Notes under the pieces: generated by a model
What the model was told of the DNA's origin: nothing
What the model saw: only the letters and a program-made list of their open reading frames with translations
Databases searched by the model: none
Shown: positions 8,363 through 18,722 of the stretch, piece after piece
How the letters are laid out: every line of letters begins with the position of its first letter
Numbering within the stretch: position 1 is the first letter of the stretch
Program-made: the position numbers and the translations under genes
DNA from: Roseovarius sp. THAF9
GTDB lineage: Bacteria > Pseudomonadota > Alphaproteobacteria > Rhodobacterales > Rhodobacteraceae
Length of the DNA stretch: 64,000 nt
Assembly (NCBI RefSeq): GCF_009363715.1
Contig: NZ_CP045404.1
Span: forward strand, 1,642,001 to 1,706,000
Direction of reading: 5' to 3'

Positions 8363-9205
8363 ATGCGTAACGGTTTGACGGTTTTTCTGGACGCGCTCCG
8401 CTCGGTTCTTTCCGCACCGGGGCCGGCGTTGCGCATCGTCGCGGTGCCGAGCCTGGTGCGACTTGCTCTGGACCTGTTTATCGAGCTTGGCGGCGACCCC
8501 GAAGCACCGCTTGCAACGGTCCTTGTGACACTCGCCGATGTGATCTTCGTGGCCATGGTCGCCGTTGGCTGGCACCGCTTTCGCCTGCTGAACGAGATGC
8601 CTGGACTTTTCGGGCCACGCCCCGCACCCGGACGCATGGCGAAATACGGCGTCGAATGGGTCGTCCTGGGCATCTTCGTGGCGATCCTGCTGGTCCTGAT
8701 CTTCGTGCCCTTGATCGTCCTCGAATATTGCTGCCTGCCCGCGGGAACACTGACGCGGTGGCTTGTCGGCAGCGAATTCGTTTTCGACCAGTTCAGCGTG
8801 AACGGCCTGCTGGTGAGCACGCTTTGCATTTGGCTTTTCACTTGGATGTTCTTCCGCTTGGCGCTTGGCCTGCCGCACCTCGCCGTGCGCGCGGCTGATG
8901 AAGCGCGACTTGCGTCATGGGCACTGACCGCGCGGCTGGAACCGGCGGCCCTGGTCTGCGCGGCGCTGGCCATGATCGGCACACTGCTGCTATGGGGGCC
9001 GTCGTTCTGGGCCTATGACCTGCTGCCCGAAACATGGGTGTTCGGATACATCCCGCCCGAGGGCTCTTATGAGCCGTACCGTTTCAGCATCGGTTATCTG
9101 GCCCTCATTCAGGTCTGCTTCACATTGCAGGTGATCTTGGGCGCCGCCATCCTGACCGAGCTCTACCGCGATGCGCGGACGGCGGCCGAGACCCCGACAG
9201 GATAG
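8363..9205 (+). CDS. Multi-pass membrane protein of unknown function
   Basis: A 280-residue protein I do not recognise. Hydrophobic stretches near residues 45-70, 95-125, 150-170, 190-215 and 240-265 suggest five or six membrane passes with short cytoplasmic links. There is no signal peptide and no catalytic or transporter motif that I can see. It stands alone, about 100 bases after the dehydrogenase gene on the same strand, separated by a hairpin. Codon usage looks like its neighbours, so it is probably a real resident gene. Confidence 0.65.
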   Translation: MRNGLTVFLDALRSVLSAPGPALRIVAVPSLVRLALDLFIELGGDPEAPLATVLVTLADVIFVAMVAVGWHRFRLLNEMPGLFGPRPAPGRMAKYGVEWVVLGIFVAILLVLIFVPLIVLEYCCLPAGTLTRWLVGSEFVFDQFSVNGLLVSTLCIWLFTWMFFRLALGLPHLAVRAADEARLASWALTARLEPAALVCAALAMIGTLLLWGPSFWAYDLLPETWVFGYIPPEGSYEPYRFSIGYLALIQVCFTLQVILGAAILTELYRDARTAAETPTG

Positions 9206-9214
9206 GGGCGAGGA

Positions 9215-9230
9215 TTTTCATCCACCCTAC
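9215..9230 (-). repeat. Copy of a short dispersed intergenic motif
   Basis: On the minus strand this reads GTAGGGTGGATGAAAA. A near-identical copy (one mismatch) lies at 12480-12495 on the plus strand. Both sit in intergenic DNA just beyond gene ends, which suggests a dispersed repeat element. Confidence 0.4.
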
Positions 9231-9376
9231 GCCTCGAACCGCTCCTGCGCCCGGCCTATCACGGTCAAGGTGAACGCCTGGTCCCGGCTTGTCCGGCAGT
9301 CCGCCGGCTGGCCTACGCCGCGCCTCAGACCGGCGCACCATTTCCGAGCTTGGGATGCGCGATCAGGTCGCTTGGC

Positions 9377-10399
9377 TCAACCGCGCCGCCGGCGGTTGCG
9401 CCGCGTTGGCTGGGGCGTGTCGCCGCTGTCGTCTTCGGTGCCGTCGACGGCCGAGGAAAACGCGCCCAGGGCTTCGGTGATCTGCTCCAGCGTCGGGCGG
9501 TCGCCGCGCGGCCGCGTCTCAAGCGCCTCGCGCATTTTCGACAGGTGTTCCGGCATGGTGCCGCAGCAGCCGCCGATGATCGTCGCACCTGCATCACGCG
9601 CCAGCACGGCGTAGTCGGCCATCAGGTCGGGCGTGCCATTGTAATGAATATGCCCATCCACGTATTTCGGTATGCCCGCGTTGCCCTTGGCCACGATCGG
9701 CCGCTCGGTACCCTGCGCCACGAATCCCAGCACCGTGCGCATCAGGTCCGACGCGCCCACACCGCAATTTGCGCCAAAGGCCAGCGGCTTGTGATCCAGC
9801 TTTTCGACCATCACCGCCATGTCGGCCGAGGTCAGGCCCATCATCGTACGCCCTGCGGTGTCGAAACTCATCGTGCCGCACCACGGCATGTCGGCCAGCT
9901 TGAACGCCTCTGCGGCGGCCTCGTATTCCTCGGGGGCGCTGATCGTCTCCAGCCACAGCACATCCGCGCCGCCTTCCTTCAGCCCCTCGGCCTGTTCGTG
10001 AAAGATTTCCACCGCCAAATCGTGGGTCAGGCTGCCCATCGGTGCCATGATCTCGCCGGTGGGGCCGACGGACCCGGCCACCACCACCGCGCGGTCGCGG
10101 CGGTCGGCCACCTCGCGCCCGATCTCGGCCGAGACACGGCTCAGTTCACGCGCCCGCTTCTGCGCGCCGTGCAGCTTCAGCCGCGCCGCGTTGCCGCCGA
10201 ACGAGTTGGTCAGGAACAGGTCGCTGCCCGCATCCACGGCCATGGCGTAAAGCTTTTCGATCCGGTCGGGATGCTCGACATTCCACATCTCGGGCGCGTC
10301 GCCCGAACTCAGCCCCATATTGAAGAGGTTGGTGCCCGTGGCACCGTCCGCGAGGATCCAGTCCCGCCCGGCCATCATTTTGCTCAATGCGTTGGTCAT
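9377..10399 (-). CDS. bmt: Betaine-homocysteine S-methyltransferase
   Basis: A 340-residue homocysteine S-methyltransferase-family enzyme. The N-terminal ADGATGTNL motif and the zinc-binding cysteines in GANCG and in the C-terminal GGCCGTMP are visible. With glycine betaine as methyl donor it makes methionine and dimethylglycine. The nearby dimethylglycine dehydrogenase-type genes support betaine, although S-methylmethionine users share the same motifs. The start is the ATG after AAAGGGCTGCGC; an in-frame ATG 36 bases further upstream would overlap the end of the preceding gene. The C-terminus is a short basic tail (PTRRNRRRRG). It follows the MprF-like gene on the same strand after 32 bases. 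Confidence 0.85.
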   Translation of the reverse strand: MTNALSKMMAGRDWILADGATGTNLFNMGLSSGDAPEMWNVEHPDRIEKLYAMAVDAGSDLFLTNSFGGNAARLKLHGAQKRARELSRVSAEIGREVADRRDRAVVVAGSVGPTGEIMAPMGSLTHDLAVEIFHEQAEGLKEGGADVLWLETISAPEEYEAAAEAFKLADMPWCGTMSFDTAGRTMMGLTSADMAVMVEKLDHKPLAFGANCGVGASDLMRTVLGFVAQGTERPIVAKGNAGIPKYVDGHIHYNGTPDLMADYAVLARDAGATIIGGCCGTMPEHLSKMREALETRPRGDRPTLEQITEALGAFSSAVDGTEDDSGDTPQPTRRNRRRRG

Positions 10400-10431
10400 G
10401 CGCAGCCCTTTGCGATGTTGGGCAGGAAATC

Positions 10432-12363
10432 TCATACATTCCGCGCGCGCGCAAACCCATAATCGTCATCATCTTCTTGAACCGGCGTATCATCCGCCAC
10501 CGTGGCACCGCGCTCACCCGCGGCACCGCGCTCACCGGCGCGTGCGTTGGGGCGGCGGATCGCCAGCCACAGGTCCAGCAGGCCCAGCCAAAGCCCGATC
10601 CGGCTGCGGCCCAATGCGTAGCGTGGCACCCGCCGGGCGGCAAAGCTGAGCTTGAACTGCGCCAGGCCCGACGCGGGCGCGAAACGCTCCGCCAGCCGTG
10701 CCAGCGGGCCGTGCGCCGGGGGCAGGGCGGCCAGCGACAGCTGAGCGACCCCCGCCTGCCGGGCCTCGGCCACGACTGTCGCGATCAGGGCATGCATCGT
10801 GCCCTCCGGCGCGTCATCGCCCGCCCGCATCAGATCGAGGCACCAGTCGCGCCGCCCCATGTGAAAACTGGCGAACCCGACGACTTGTTCGTCGCGCCGG
10901 GCCAGAAACACCGCCTGATGGCTCAGGTAACCGGGGCAGAACCGGCCCATGGTCATGCCCCGCGCCGTGCCTTGCCGGGCTTGCCAGGCGGCGTCGATTT
11001 CGCGCATCGCCGCCCAGGGCGGGGTCGTGTCCCGCGCCACCGTCACCCCGGATTGCGCAGCTCGGCGCAGCTTGCGCCTGAGCTGGCGAAAGGCGCTGCC
11101 CTCGGTGCTGAAATCGGCCGGGCGCAGAACCATGTCGTCGGCCACGTGCAGCGCCTGCCATCCGCGGGCCCTGGCGGTCGCGGCGAGCCGCGCATCAGCT
11201 TTGTAAATCAGCGGTATCAACGACTCGCGCGTGGCATGGGCCCGCATCAGCGCCAGCGCGTGGCGCGGGCCCGCCGCGCCGGGCGCGGACAGGGGGCCGA
11301 ACAACATGCACAGCGTCTGCCCGGGCCGGATCACCGGCAGGCGTAGCGTGCCCAGCGCCAGCACTTCCGCGCCGCTCTGGCGGCACAAACCCGCCTCGGC
11401 CTGCGCCGGCCCGGCAAGATCGGATTCGTGTAATGCACGCTTGATGGTGCCGGGGCGCAGGCCCTCGGGCAGGGGCCGGATCAGCACAATCCCGGCCAGA
11501 ATCGCGGGCAGGGCGTAATAGACCAGCCGGAAGGCGACAATGGCGCACAGAAGCTCGGTATCGGGCACCTGCGGCAGCAAGGCCACCAGCACCAGCTCGA
11601 ACGGCCCCAGCCCGCCCGGCGTCCCGCTCAGAAGCGCCGCGCCAAGCGCGATCATGTAAACAGGCACGAGCGCGCCAGGGGACATCGCGACCGTCTCGGG
11701 CATCAGGCACCACAGCGCGATCCCGGCAAAAACCGTGTCTATCAGCGTCAATCCCGCGATGGCTCCCAGCGCACAAAGGCTCGGCATTCGCAAGGTCAGG
11801 GCCCGCAGGTGGATGCGGGGGTGAAGAAAGACGAGTATCGTGCTGACACCAAACAACAAAAGCAGGAACAGGGGAAGGGCGGCCGGCAACAGGTCCGACG
11901 GCGACAGCAGCGCGGCCAGGCCCAGCGCGAAACTCAGCCCGATCAGAAAGGTTACCGCCACGCCGGTCGCAAGTTTCGTGGCCTGCACGAGGCTCAGTCC
12001 CGGCAGCAAGCGCCAGCGCACCAGCGCGCCCGAGATCACGCCCATCCCCACGGTCTGCCCGATCGCGATGGCCGCCGCTCCGCTCAGCCGCGCCTGTCGC
12101 GCCGGGATATCGGTGCGCAGGTGCTTGTGCAGGATCACGTCATACTGGCCCAGCGCGGCAAAGCTGACGGCGGTCGCCAGCACCGCGCCCGCCCATTGCC
12201 AGGCCGACAACTGCGCCATGACCTCGCCCAGCCCTGCAAAAGCACCCTCGTCGACCTGCCGCATCAGGACCCAGATGCAGGCCACGCCAAGAAATAACGG
12301 CAGGGAAAGACGCACCCAGCCCGTCGCGCCCGGCCACGCGACGCGCAACACCCGTGATGACAT
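10432..12363 (-). CDS. MprF-like lipid flippase/aminoacyltransferase, short form
   Basis: A 643-residue protein with two parts. Residues about 15-325 are a polytopic membrane domain of roughly eight passes with the lysylphosphatidylglycerol flippase character (GQTVGMGVISGALVRWR; SGTPGGLGPFE). Residues about 340-620 are a soluble DUF2156-type domain (RRKLRRAAQSGV; VVGFASFHMG) that transfers an amino acid from aminoacyl-tRNA to phosphatidylglycerol. Typical MprF proteins have about 840-880 residues and 14 membrane helices, so this one has a reduced membrane part. The expected effect is a less negative membrane surface and resistance to cationic peptides. The substrate (lysine, alanine or another) cannot be told. 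It precedes bmt, with no obvious functional link. Confidence 0.75.
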   Translation of the reverse strand: MSSRVLRVAWPGATGWVRLSLPLFLGVACIWVLMRQVDEGAFAGLGEVMAQLSAWQWAGAVLATAVSFAALGQYDVILHKHLRTDIPARQARLSGAAAIAIGQTVGMGVISGALVRWRLLPGLSLVQATKLATGVAVTFLIGLSFALGLAALLSPSDLLPAALPLFLLLLFGVSTILVFLHPRIHLRALTLRMPSLCALGAIAGLTLIDTVFAGIALWCLMPETVAMSPGALVPVYMIALGAALLSGTPGGLGPFELVLVALLPQVPDTELLCAIVAFRLVYYALPAILAGIVLIRPLPEGLRPGTIKRALHESDLAGPAQAEAGLCRQSGAEVLALGTLRLPVIRPGQTLCMLFGPLSAPGAAGPRHALALMRAHATRESLIPLIYKADARLAATARARGWQALHVADDMVLRPADFSTEGSAFRQLRRKLRRAAQSGVTVARDTTPPWAAMREIDAAWQARQGTARGMTMGRFCPGYLSHQAVFLARRDEQVVGFASFHMGRRDWCLDLMRAGDDAPEGTMHALIATVVAEARQAGVAQLSLAALPPAHGPLARLAERFAPASGLAQFKLSFAARRVPRYALGRSRIGLWLGLLDLWLAIRRPNARAGERGAAGERGATVADDTPVQEDDDDYGFARARNV

Positions 12364-12479
12364 GCAGCACCGTCCTTCCCTAGACCATATTGGTCCAAGG
12401 CTAGTGGCGCGGCATTACCAGCGGCTTAACAGATCAAATTGTCGAAAGATTGCCGGGGCCCAATCGCCCCCGCGCGCCT

Positions 12480-12495
12480 GTAGGGTGGGTGAAAA
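12480..12495 (+). repeat. Copy of a short dispersed intergenic motif
   Basis: GTAGGGTGGGTGAAAA, matching the minus-strand element at 9215-9230 with one mismatch. It is followed by CCCAC, so that GTGGG and CCCAC can also form a small stem downstream of the DUF1476 gene. Confidence 0.4.
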
Positions 12496-12506
12496 CCCAC
12501 GCGCCC

Positions 12507-12821
12507 TCAGGTTTCCTTCATGATCTGTTCCTGCGCCACGCGCAAGAGCTCGTCCATCTTCGAGCGGATCGTGTCGGCATCGGCCATGTCGCCCAGATCG
12601 CCCGCGACCTTGCGCACCACGTCCTCGTGCCCGGCTTCCTCGAAATCCGACAGCACGACCTCCTTGGCATAGGCGTCCGCATCGTCGCCGGTCTTGCCCA
12701 GGATCTCCGCCGCCCACAGGCCCAGCAGCTTGTTGCGCCGCGCCTCGGCCTTGAATTTCATTTCCTCGTCGTGGGCATACTTGTTCTCAAATGCGTTTTC
12801 ACGATCGTCGAAGGTGCTCAT
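12507..12821 (-). CDS. ATP synthase zeta-subunit-type inhibitor (DUF1476)
   Basis: A 104-residue, highly charged, mostly helical protein. The N-terminus (FDDRENAFENKYAHDEEM) and the ARRNKLLGLWAAEILG segment are hallmarks of DUF1476. The founding member in Paracoccus denitrificans is the zeta subunit that binds F1 and blocks ATP hydrolysis through its N-terminal region. The same role in the cytoplasm, on F1Fo ATP synthase, is likely here. The start is the ATG giving MSTFDDREN; the frame stays open far upstream over purC, but that extension is an antisense artefact. It is divergent from purC, with about 160 bases between them. Confidence 0.85.
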   Translation of the reverse strand: MSTFDDRENAFENKYAHDEEMKFKAEARRNKLLGLWAAEILGKTGDDADAYAKEVVLSDFEEAGHEDVVRKVAGDLGDMADADTIRSKMDELLRVAQEQIMKET

Positions 12822-12980
12822 CAGGCTCTCCCCGGGCAGGTATTTCAGTCCTCCAAGATATGGCCGCAAGCCCGCTTGGACGCAAGTCCATAAGGCCGCC
12901 TTGCCCCATTTCGCCGCATAGACTATGAGAACGCCACACGCCGCGAGTCCCTTACCGCGGCCCCAGATGAAAGAGAGCCC

Positions 12981-13742
12981 ATGGCGCGGCGCAAGAAAAT
13001 CTACGAAGGCAAGGCGAAAACCCTGTTCGAGGGCCCCGAACCGGGCACCATCGTGCAGTATTTCAAGGACGACGCCACCGCTTTCAACGCGGAAAAGAAG
13101 GACGTCATCGAAGGCAAGGGCGTGCTGAACAACATGCTCTCGGAATACTTCATGATGGGTCTGACGAATGTCGGCATCCCGAACCACTTCCTCAAACGCA
13201 TCAACATGCGCGAACAACTGGTTCGCTCCTGCGAGATCATCCCGCTGGAAGTGATCGTGCGCAACTATGCCGCCGGGTCGATGGCCAAGCGGCTTGGCAT
13301 GGACGAGGGCACACAGCTGCCGCGCCCGATCGTGGAATACTGCCTGAAGGACGATGCTCTGGGCGATCCGCTGGTCACCGAAGAGCATATCGCCGCCTTC
13401 GGCTGGGCCACCCAGCAGGATATGGACGATATCCTTTCGCTCGCCCTGCGTGTCAACGACTTCCTTTCCGGGGTCATGTACGGCGTCGGCATCAAGCTGG
13501 TGGATTTCAAGATCGAGATCGGCCGCGTCTATGACGGCGATTTCATGCGCCTGATCGTGGCCGACGAGATTTCGCCCGACAGCTGCCGGCTGTGGGACAT
13601 CGAGACCGGGCAGAAGCTCGACAAGGACGTGTTCCGCCGCGACCTGGGCTCGCTGACCGACGCCTATACCGAGGTGGCCAAGCGCCTGGGCGTCATGCCC
13701 AAGACGAACACGCCCGTGACCAAACCGACGCTGATCAACTAA
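12981..13742 (+). CDS. purC: Phosphoribosylaminoimidazole-succinocarboxamide synthase
   Basis: A 253-residue SAICAR synthetase, the usual length. It begins with the ATP-binding [14 protein letters not shown] motif, followed by [14 protein letters not shown] and the VDFKIEIGR and [13 protein letters not shown] blocks typical of PurC. It joins aspartate to CAIR in de novo purine synthesis. AAAGAGAG lies before the ATG. It heads a purC-purS-purQ run, which points to the separate-subunit form of FGAM synthase; purL is not in the window. Confidence 0.95.
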   Translation: MARRKKIYEGKAKTLFEGPEPGTIVQYFKDDATAFNAEKKDVIEGKGVLNNMLSEYFMMGLTNVGIPNHFLKRINMREQLVRSCEIIPLEVIVRNYAAGSMAKRLGMDEGTQLPRPIVEYCLKDDALGDPLVTEEHIAAFGWATQQDMDDILSLALRVNDFLSGVMYGVGIKLVDFKIEIGRVYDGDFMRLIVADEISPDSCRLWDIETGQKLDKDVFRRDLGSLTDAYTEVAKRLGVMPKTNTPVTKPTLIN

Positions 13743-13757
13743 AAGGATCCCGCCCCC

Positions 13758-13997
13758 ATGAAAGCCCGCGTACACGTCATGCTGAAAAACGGGGTCCTCG
13801 ACCCGCAAGGCGAGGCCGTGCGCCACGCGCTCGGCTCGCTGGGCTTCGACGGAGTCGAAGGCGTGCGCCAGGGCAAGATCATCGAACTGGACCTGACCGA
13901 GACCGATCCGGGCAAGGCGAAAGAGACCGTCACGGCCATGTGCGAAAAACTGCTGGCGAATACGGTCATCGAGTCCTATTCGGTGGAGATCGCCTGA
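13758..13997 (+). CDS. purS: Phosphoribosylformylglycinamidine synthase subunit PurS
   Basis: A 79-residue protein with the PurS fold: KARVHVMLKNGVLDPQG at the start, then RQGKIIELDL and a final SYSVEIA strand. PurS dimers bridge PurQ and PurL in the multi-subunit FGAM synthase and help move ammonia. Its TGA stop overlaps the ATG of purQ (TGATG), so the two are probably translationally coupled. Confidence 0.92.
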   Translation: MKARVHVMLKNGVLDPQGEAVRHALGSLGFDGVEGVRQGKIIELDLTETDPGKAKETVTAMCEKLLANTVIESYSVEIA

Positions 13998-14665
13998 TGC
14001 ACGCCGCCGTCATCGTCTTTCCCGGCTCCAACTGCGACCGTGACATGAAGGTCGCGTTCGAGAACGCGGGCGCAAAGGTCTCGATGGTCTGGCACAAGGA
14101 CACCGAGATGCCCGCCGGGGTCGACGTGATCGGCGTGCCCGGCGGTTTTTCCTTCGGCGATTACCTGCGCTGCGGCGCGATTGCGGCGAACTCGCCCATC
14201 TGCCAATCCGTGAAGTCCCACGCCGACAAGGGCGGCTACGTGCTGGGCATCTGCAACGGCTTCCAGGTGCTGACGGAAACCGGCCTTCTGCCGGGCGTAC
14301 TGCTGCGCAATTCCGGGTTGAAGTATGTCTGCAAAGCCCTTGATCTGAAAGTGGAAACTTCGAATTCCGCCTACACGTCGGGCTATAACGCGGGCACCAC
14401 GATCACTATCCCCATCGCGCATCACGACGGCAATTACTACGCCGACGACGACACGCTTGCGCGGCTCAATGACGACGACCGCGTCGCCTTCCGCTACGTG
14501 GAAAACCCCAACGGCTCGCAGCAGGACATCGCAGGCATCCTGTCGGAAAACCGCCGCGTGCTGGGCATGATGCCCCATCCCGAGCGGATGGCCGAGGAAA
14601 CCCACGGCAACACCGAGGGCGCGACTCTCTTCACCAGCCTTGTCGGCAGCCTGGAAACCGCCTGA
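13997..14665 (+). CDS. purQ: Phosphoribosylformylglycinamidine synthase subunit PurQ (glutaminase)
   Basis: A 222-residue class I glutamine amidotransferase. It shows VIVFPGSNCDRDM at the N-terminus, the nucleophile elbow YVLGICNGFQVL, and the catalytic His/Glu region MMPHPERMAEE near the end. It supplies ammonia from glutamine to PurL for FGAM formation. The start is fixed by the TGATG overlap with purS; the reading frame is also open upstream across purC and purS, but that is not coding. Confidence 0.94.
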   Translation: MHAAVIVFPGSNCDRDMKVAFENAGAKVSMVWHKDTEMPAGVDVIGVPGGFSFGDYLRCGAIAANSPICQSVKSHADKGGYVLGICNGFQVLTETGLLPGVLLRNSGLKYVCKALDLKVETSNSAYTSGYNAGTTITIPIAHHDGNYYADDDTLARLNDDDRVAFRYVENPNGSQQDIAGILSENRRVLGMMPHPERMAEETHGNTEGATLFTSLVGSLETA

Positions 14666-14744
14666 TCCGCGCTCCGGCGGCAAACCGCCGGGGGCCGCTT
14701 TGGACGGCTCTTGTTCCACCCCCGGCGACGGCGTAATCTGAAGC

Positions 14745-16520
14745 ATGGCCAGGGGGTTTTTCTCAAGCGAGGACAGGAACGGGCGCACGCTGGGCTGGCG
14801 GGCGCGGCTGGCGCTTTTGACGCTGGTGGCGCTGGCGATCGGGGTCGTCGCCGTCACCAACAGCCTGCTGACCGACCGCTTTACCGAAAACACCCGCAAC
14901 CGGGCCGAATTGCGCCTTGCGCTTTACTCCGGCAATCTGCTGTCCGAGCTGCGCCAGAACGCCATCGTGCCGCAGCTTCTGGCCCGCGACCCCGCGCTCA
15001 TCAGCGCGCTTGACGCGGGCAACTTTACCCAGTCATCCCAGCGCCTTATCACCTTCAACGAAGAGATCGAGGCCGCCTCGCTGACGCTTCTGGATGCCGA
15101 CGGACGGGTCGTGGCCGCCACCGACCGCGCCCGCATTGGCCAGTCCGCCCGCGACGCGCCCTATTTCGTCGACACCCTGCGCAGCCGCGACAACATCTTC
15201 ACCATTGTGCAGGACGAAACCGGCGCCTTCCGCTTCTTCTATTCGCGCCGCGTGGACAGCAACCAGACGCTGGCCGGCATGATCGTGGTAGAGATCAACC
15301 TGCAAAAGTTCGAACGCGCTTGGGCCGGCATTTCCGACGCCGTGCTGGTCACCGACTCGCAAGGCCGCATCATTCTTGCGACCGAGCCGCGCTGGCGCGG
15401 GCTGACCGAAGAGGCCGCGCTCACCCGCGAGCCGCCCAGCTCCGCCATCTTCCGCGCCATCCAGGCCACCACCGACTGGTCCAGCCTGCCGCCCGACGCC
15501 TATGTCGAGGGCGAGGCGGTGATGCGGGTCGAGGGCAGGGTGGCCTTCCGCGGCTGGCGCATCGCGTCCTTCACCACCTACGCCTCGGTGCGCGACAAGG
15601 TGAACGGCGTGCTGGCGCTGGAAATCATGATCTTCGCCATCCTCTTGGCGCTGGCCTTCTATTTCCTCAACCGCAAGACGGCGGCGCGCGCCTCGCTCTT
15701 TCAGCGCGAGTCGGCGGAGCTTCGCGCATTGAACGCGCGCCTGCAGCGGGAAATCGCCGAACGCCAAAGGGTGCAGGAGAACCTCGCGGTGGCCGAACAG
15801 ACCCTCCAGCAAAGCTCCAAGCTGGCCGTCCTGGGCGAGATGTCGGCGGCGGTCAGCCACGAGCTGAACCAGCCCCTCGCGGCGATGAAAACCTACCTTG
15901 CCGGCGCCCGTCTTCTGCTGTCGCGGAACCGCCCCGACGAGGCCGTCAGCTCGTTCCAGCGCATCGACGACCTGATCGAGCGGATGGGCGCGATAACCAA
16001 GCAGCTGAAATCCTACGCCCGGCAGGACGGCAACCGCTTTCAGCCTGTAAACATGGGCGATGCGATCTATTCGGCGCTCGCGTTGATGGAGCCGCAGCTG
16101 CGTGAACGCAAGGTCGATATCACCCGGACCATGCCCGAGGACGCGGTCTGGGTCATGGGCGACCGGGTGCGCATCGAACAGGTCATCATCAACCTTCTGC
16201 GCAACGCCATGGATGCCACGCAAAACGAAGCCGAGGCGCGCATCGACATCCTTCTGGCCGCGGGCGAAACGGCCGTCCTCACCGTGCGCGACAACGGATC
16301 GGGCATCGCCGATATCGACAACCTGTTCGAGCCTTTCTACACCACCAAGCAGCCCGGCGACGGTGTCGGCTTGGGACTTGCCATTTCCTCGGGTATCGTA
16401 AACGACCTCGGCGGCCGTCTGACGGCGCGCAACGCCGCCAACGGGGGGGCTGTATTCGAAATGCAGCTGCCCATATTGACCGAAGACGCCCAACCGGACG
16501 CGACAAGAGCAGCGGAGTAA
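14745..16520 (+). CDS. DctB-like sensor histidine kinase
   Basis: A 591-residue membrane kinase. Transmembrane helices near residues 18-40 and about 290-310 flank a periplasmic double-Cache-type sensor domain. A coiled linker with EIAERQRVQENL follows, then the HisKA box AAVSHELNQPLAAMKTY with phospho-acceptor His372, an N box (IEQVIINLLRNAMDAT), and G boxes (DNGSGI, GVGLGLAI). The HELNQPLAAMK form is typical of DctB, the C4-dicarboxylate sensor. No dicarboxylate transporter gene is in the window, so the ligand is uncertain. Its response regulator starts six bases after the stop. It begins 79 bases after purQ and is probably a separate unit. Confidence 0.85.
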   Translation: MARGFFSSEDRNGRTLGWRARLALLTLVALAIGVVAVTNSLLTDRFTENTRNRAELRLALYSGNLLSELRQNAIVPQLLARDPALISALDAGNFTQSSQRLITFNEEIEAASLTLLDADGRVVAATDRARIGQSARDAPYFVDTLRSRDNIFTIVQDETGAFRFFYSRRVDSNQTLAGMIVVEINLQKFERAWAGISDAVLVTDSQGRIILATEPRWRGLTEEAALTREPPSSAIFRAIQATTDWSSLPPDAYVEGEAVMRVEGRVAFRGWRIASFTTYASVRDKVNGVLALEIMIFAILLALAFYFLNRKTAARASLFQRESAELRALNARLQREIAERQRVQENLAVAEQTLQQSSKLAVLGEMSAAVSHELNQPLAAMKTYLAGARLLLSRNRPDEAVSSFQRIDDLIERMGAITKQLKSYARQDGNRFQPVNMGDAIYSALALMEPQLRERKVDITRTMPEDAVWVMGDRVRIEQVIINLLRNAMDATQNEAEARIDILLAAGETAVLTVRDNGSGIADIDNLFEPFYTTKQPGDGVGLGLAISSGIVNDLGGRLTARNAANGGAVFEMQLPILTEDAQPDATRAAE

Positions 16521-16526
16521 AAGGAC

Positions 16527-17861
<1,335 letters not shown>

Positions 17862-17921
17862 CCGGGCCGGAACCGGGTCACTTTCCGCGCGTTTCTCCTG
17901 CGACACGTAAAGGAGAGCAGC

Positions 17922-18677
17922 ATGACCCGTACAGCAATCATCACCGGCGCCGGCTCGGGCATCGGCGCCGCCACTGCCAAACGCTTTGCCGAGGACGGCT
18001 GGAACGTCGTCCTGAACGGCCGCACCCGTGACAAGCTTGACGCCGTCGCGGGCGAGCTGCCGGAAATGGGCGTCCGGGTCGTCGATGGCGACGTGTCCAA
18101 ACCCGACGATGCCGAGCGGCTGGTCACCGAAGCCGTCGAGAGCTTCGGCGGCCTTACCTGTCTGGTAAACAACGCCGGCATCGCACGCGGCGGTGCGCCC
18201 GGCGACCTCAGCCTTGAGGATTTCAACGCCCAGATGAACATCAATGCCGGCGGCGTCTTCAACTGCGTGACCGCGGCCCTGCCGGAACTGAAAAAGGCCG
18301 ATGGCGCGTGCATCGTCAACACGTCCTCGGTCTCCGGCCTTGGCGGCGACTGGACGATGTTCGGCTACAATGCCTCCAAGGGCGCGGTCAGCAACATGAC
18401 CCGTGCCATGGCGCTGGACCTCGCGCCGGACATCCGCGTCAACGCCGTGGCACCGTCGCTGACCGACACCGAGATGACCGCGGGCATGCAGGACGACACC
18501 GACCTTATGACCCGCTTTGCCGAGCGCATCCCGATGGGCCGCGGGGCGCAACCCGCCGAAGTGGCCAGCGTTATCGCCTTTCTGGCCTCGCATGATGCTC
18601 GGTTCGTGAACGGCGTGGTCCTGCCCGTGGATGGCGGGCTTTCGGCCTCGAACGGTCAGCCGAACTTCGCGGCCTGA
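17922..18677 (+). CDS. Short-chain dehydrogenase/reductase
   Basis: A 251-residue classical SDR. The cofactor motif TGAGSGIG lies at residues 8-15, NNAG in the middle, catalytic Ser in NTSSVSG, and the YxxxK pair in YNASKGA. The C-terminal VLPVDGGLSA is typical of the FabG-like subgroup. The cofactor loop after strand 2 (LNGRTRDKL) suggests NADP(H). The substrate is not evident. AAAGGAGAG precedes the ATG and a strong terminator follows, so it is probably a single-gene unit. Confidence 0.85.
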   Translation: MTRTAIITGAGSGIGAATAKRFAEDGWNVVLNGRTRDKLDAVAGELPEMGVRVVDGDVSKPDDAERLVTEAVESFGGLTCLVNNAGIARGGAPGDLSLEDFNAQMNINAGGVFNCVTAALPELKKADGACIVNTSSVSGLGGDWTMFGYNASKGAVSNMTRAMALDLAPDIRVNAVAPSLTDTEMTAGMQDDTDLMTRFAERIPMGRGAQPAEVASVIAFLASHDARFVNGVVLPVDGGLSASNGQPNFAA

Positions 18678-18683
18678 CCGGCT

Positions 18684-18722
18684 GCCTCCCACGCGTCTTT
18701 TGCGCCGCGTGGGAGGCTTTTT
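18684..18722 (+). terminator. Rho-independent terminator
   Basis: GCCTCCCACGCG pairs perfectly with CGCGTGGGAGGC over a ten-base loop, followed by TTTTTCC. It ends the SDR transcript. Confidence 0.88.

Noticed and set aside
12822..13826. N-terminal extension of the DUF1476 gene running antisense through purC
   Set aside because: The family start MSTFDDREN lies at 12821, and purC on the other strand is unambiguous.
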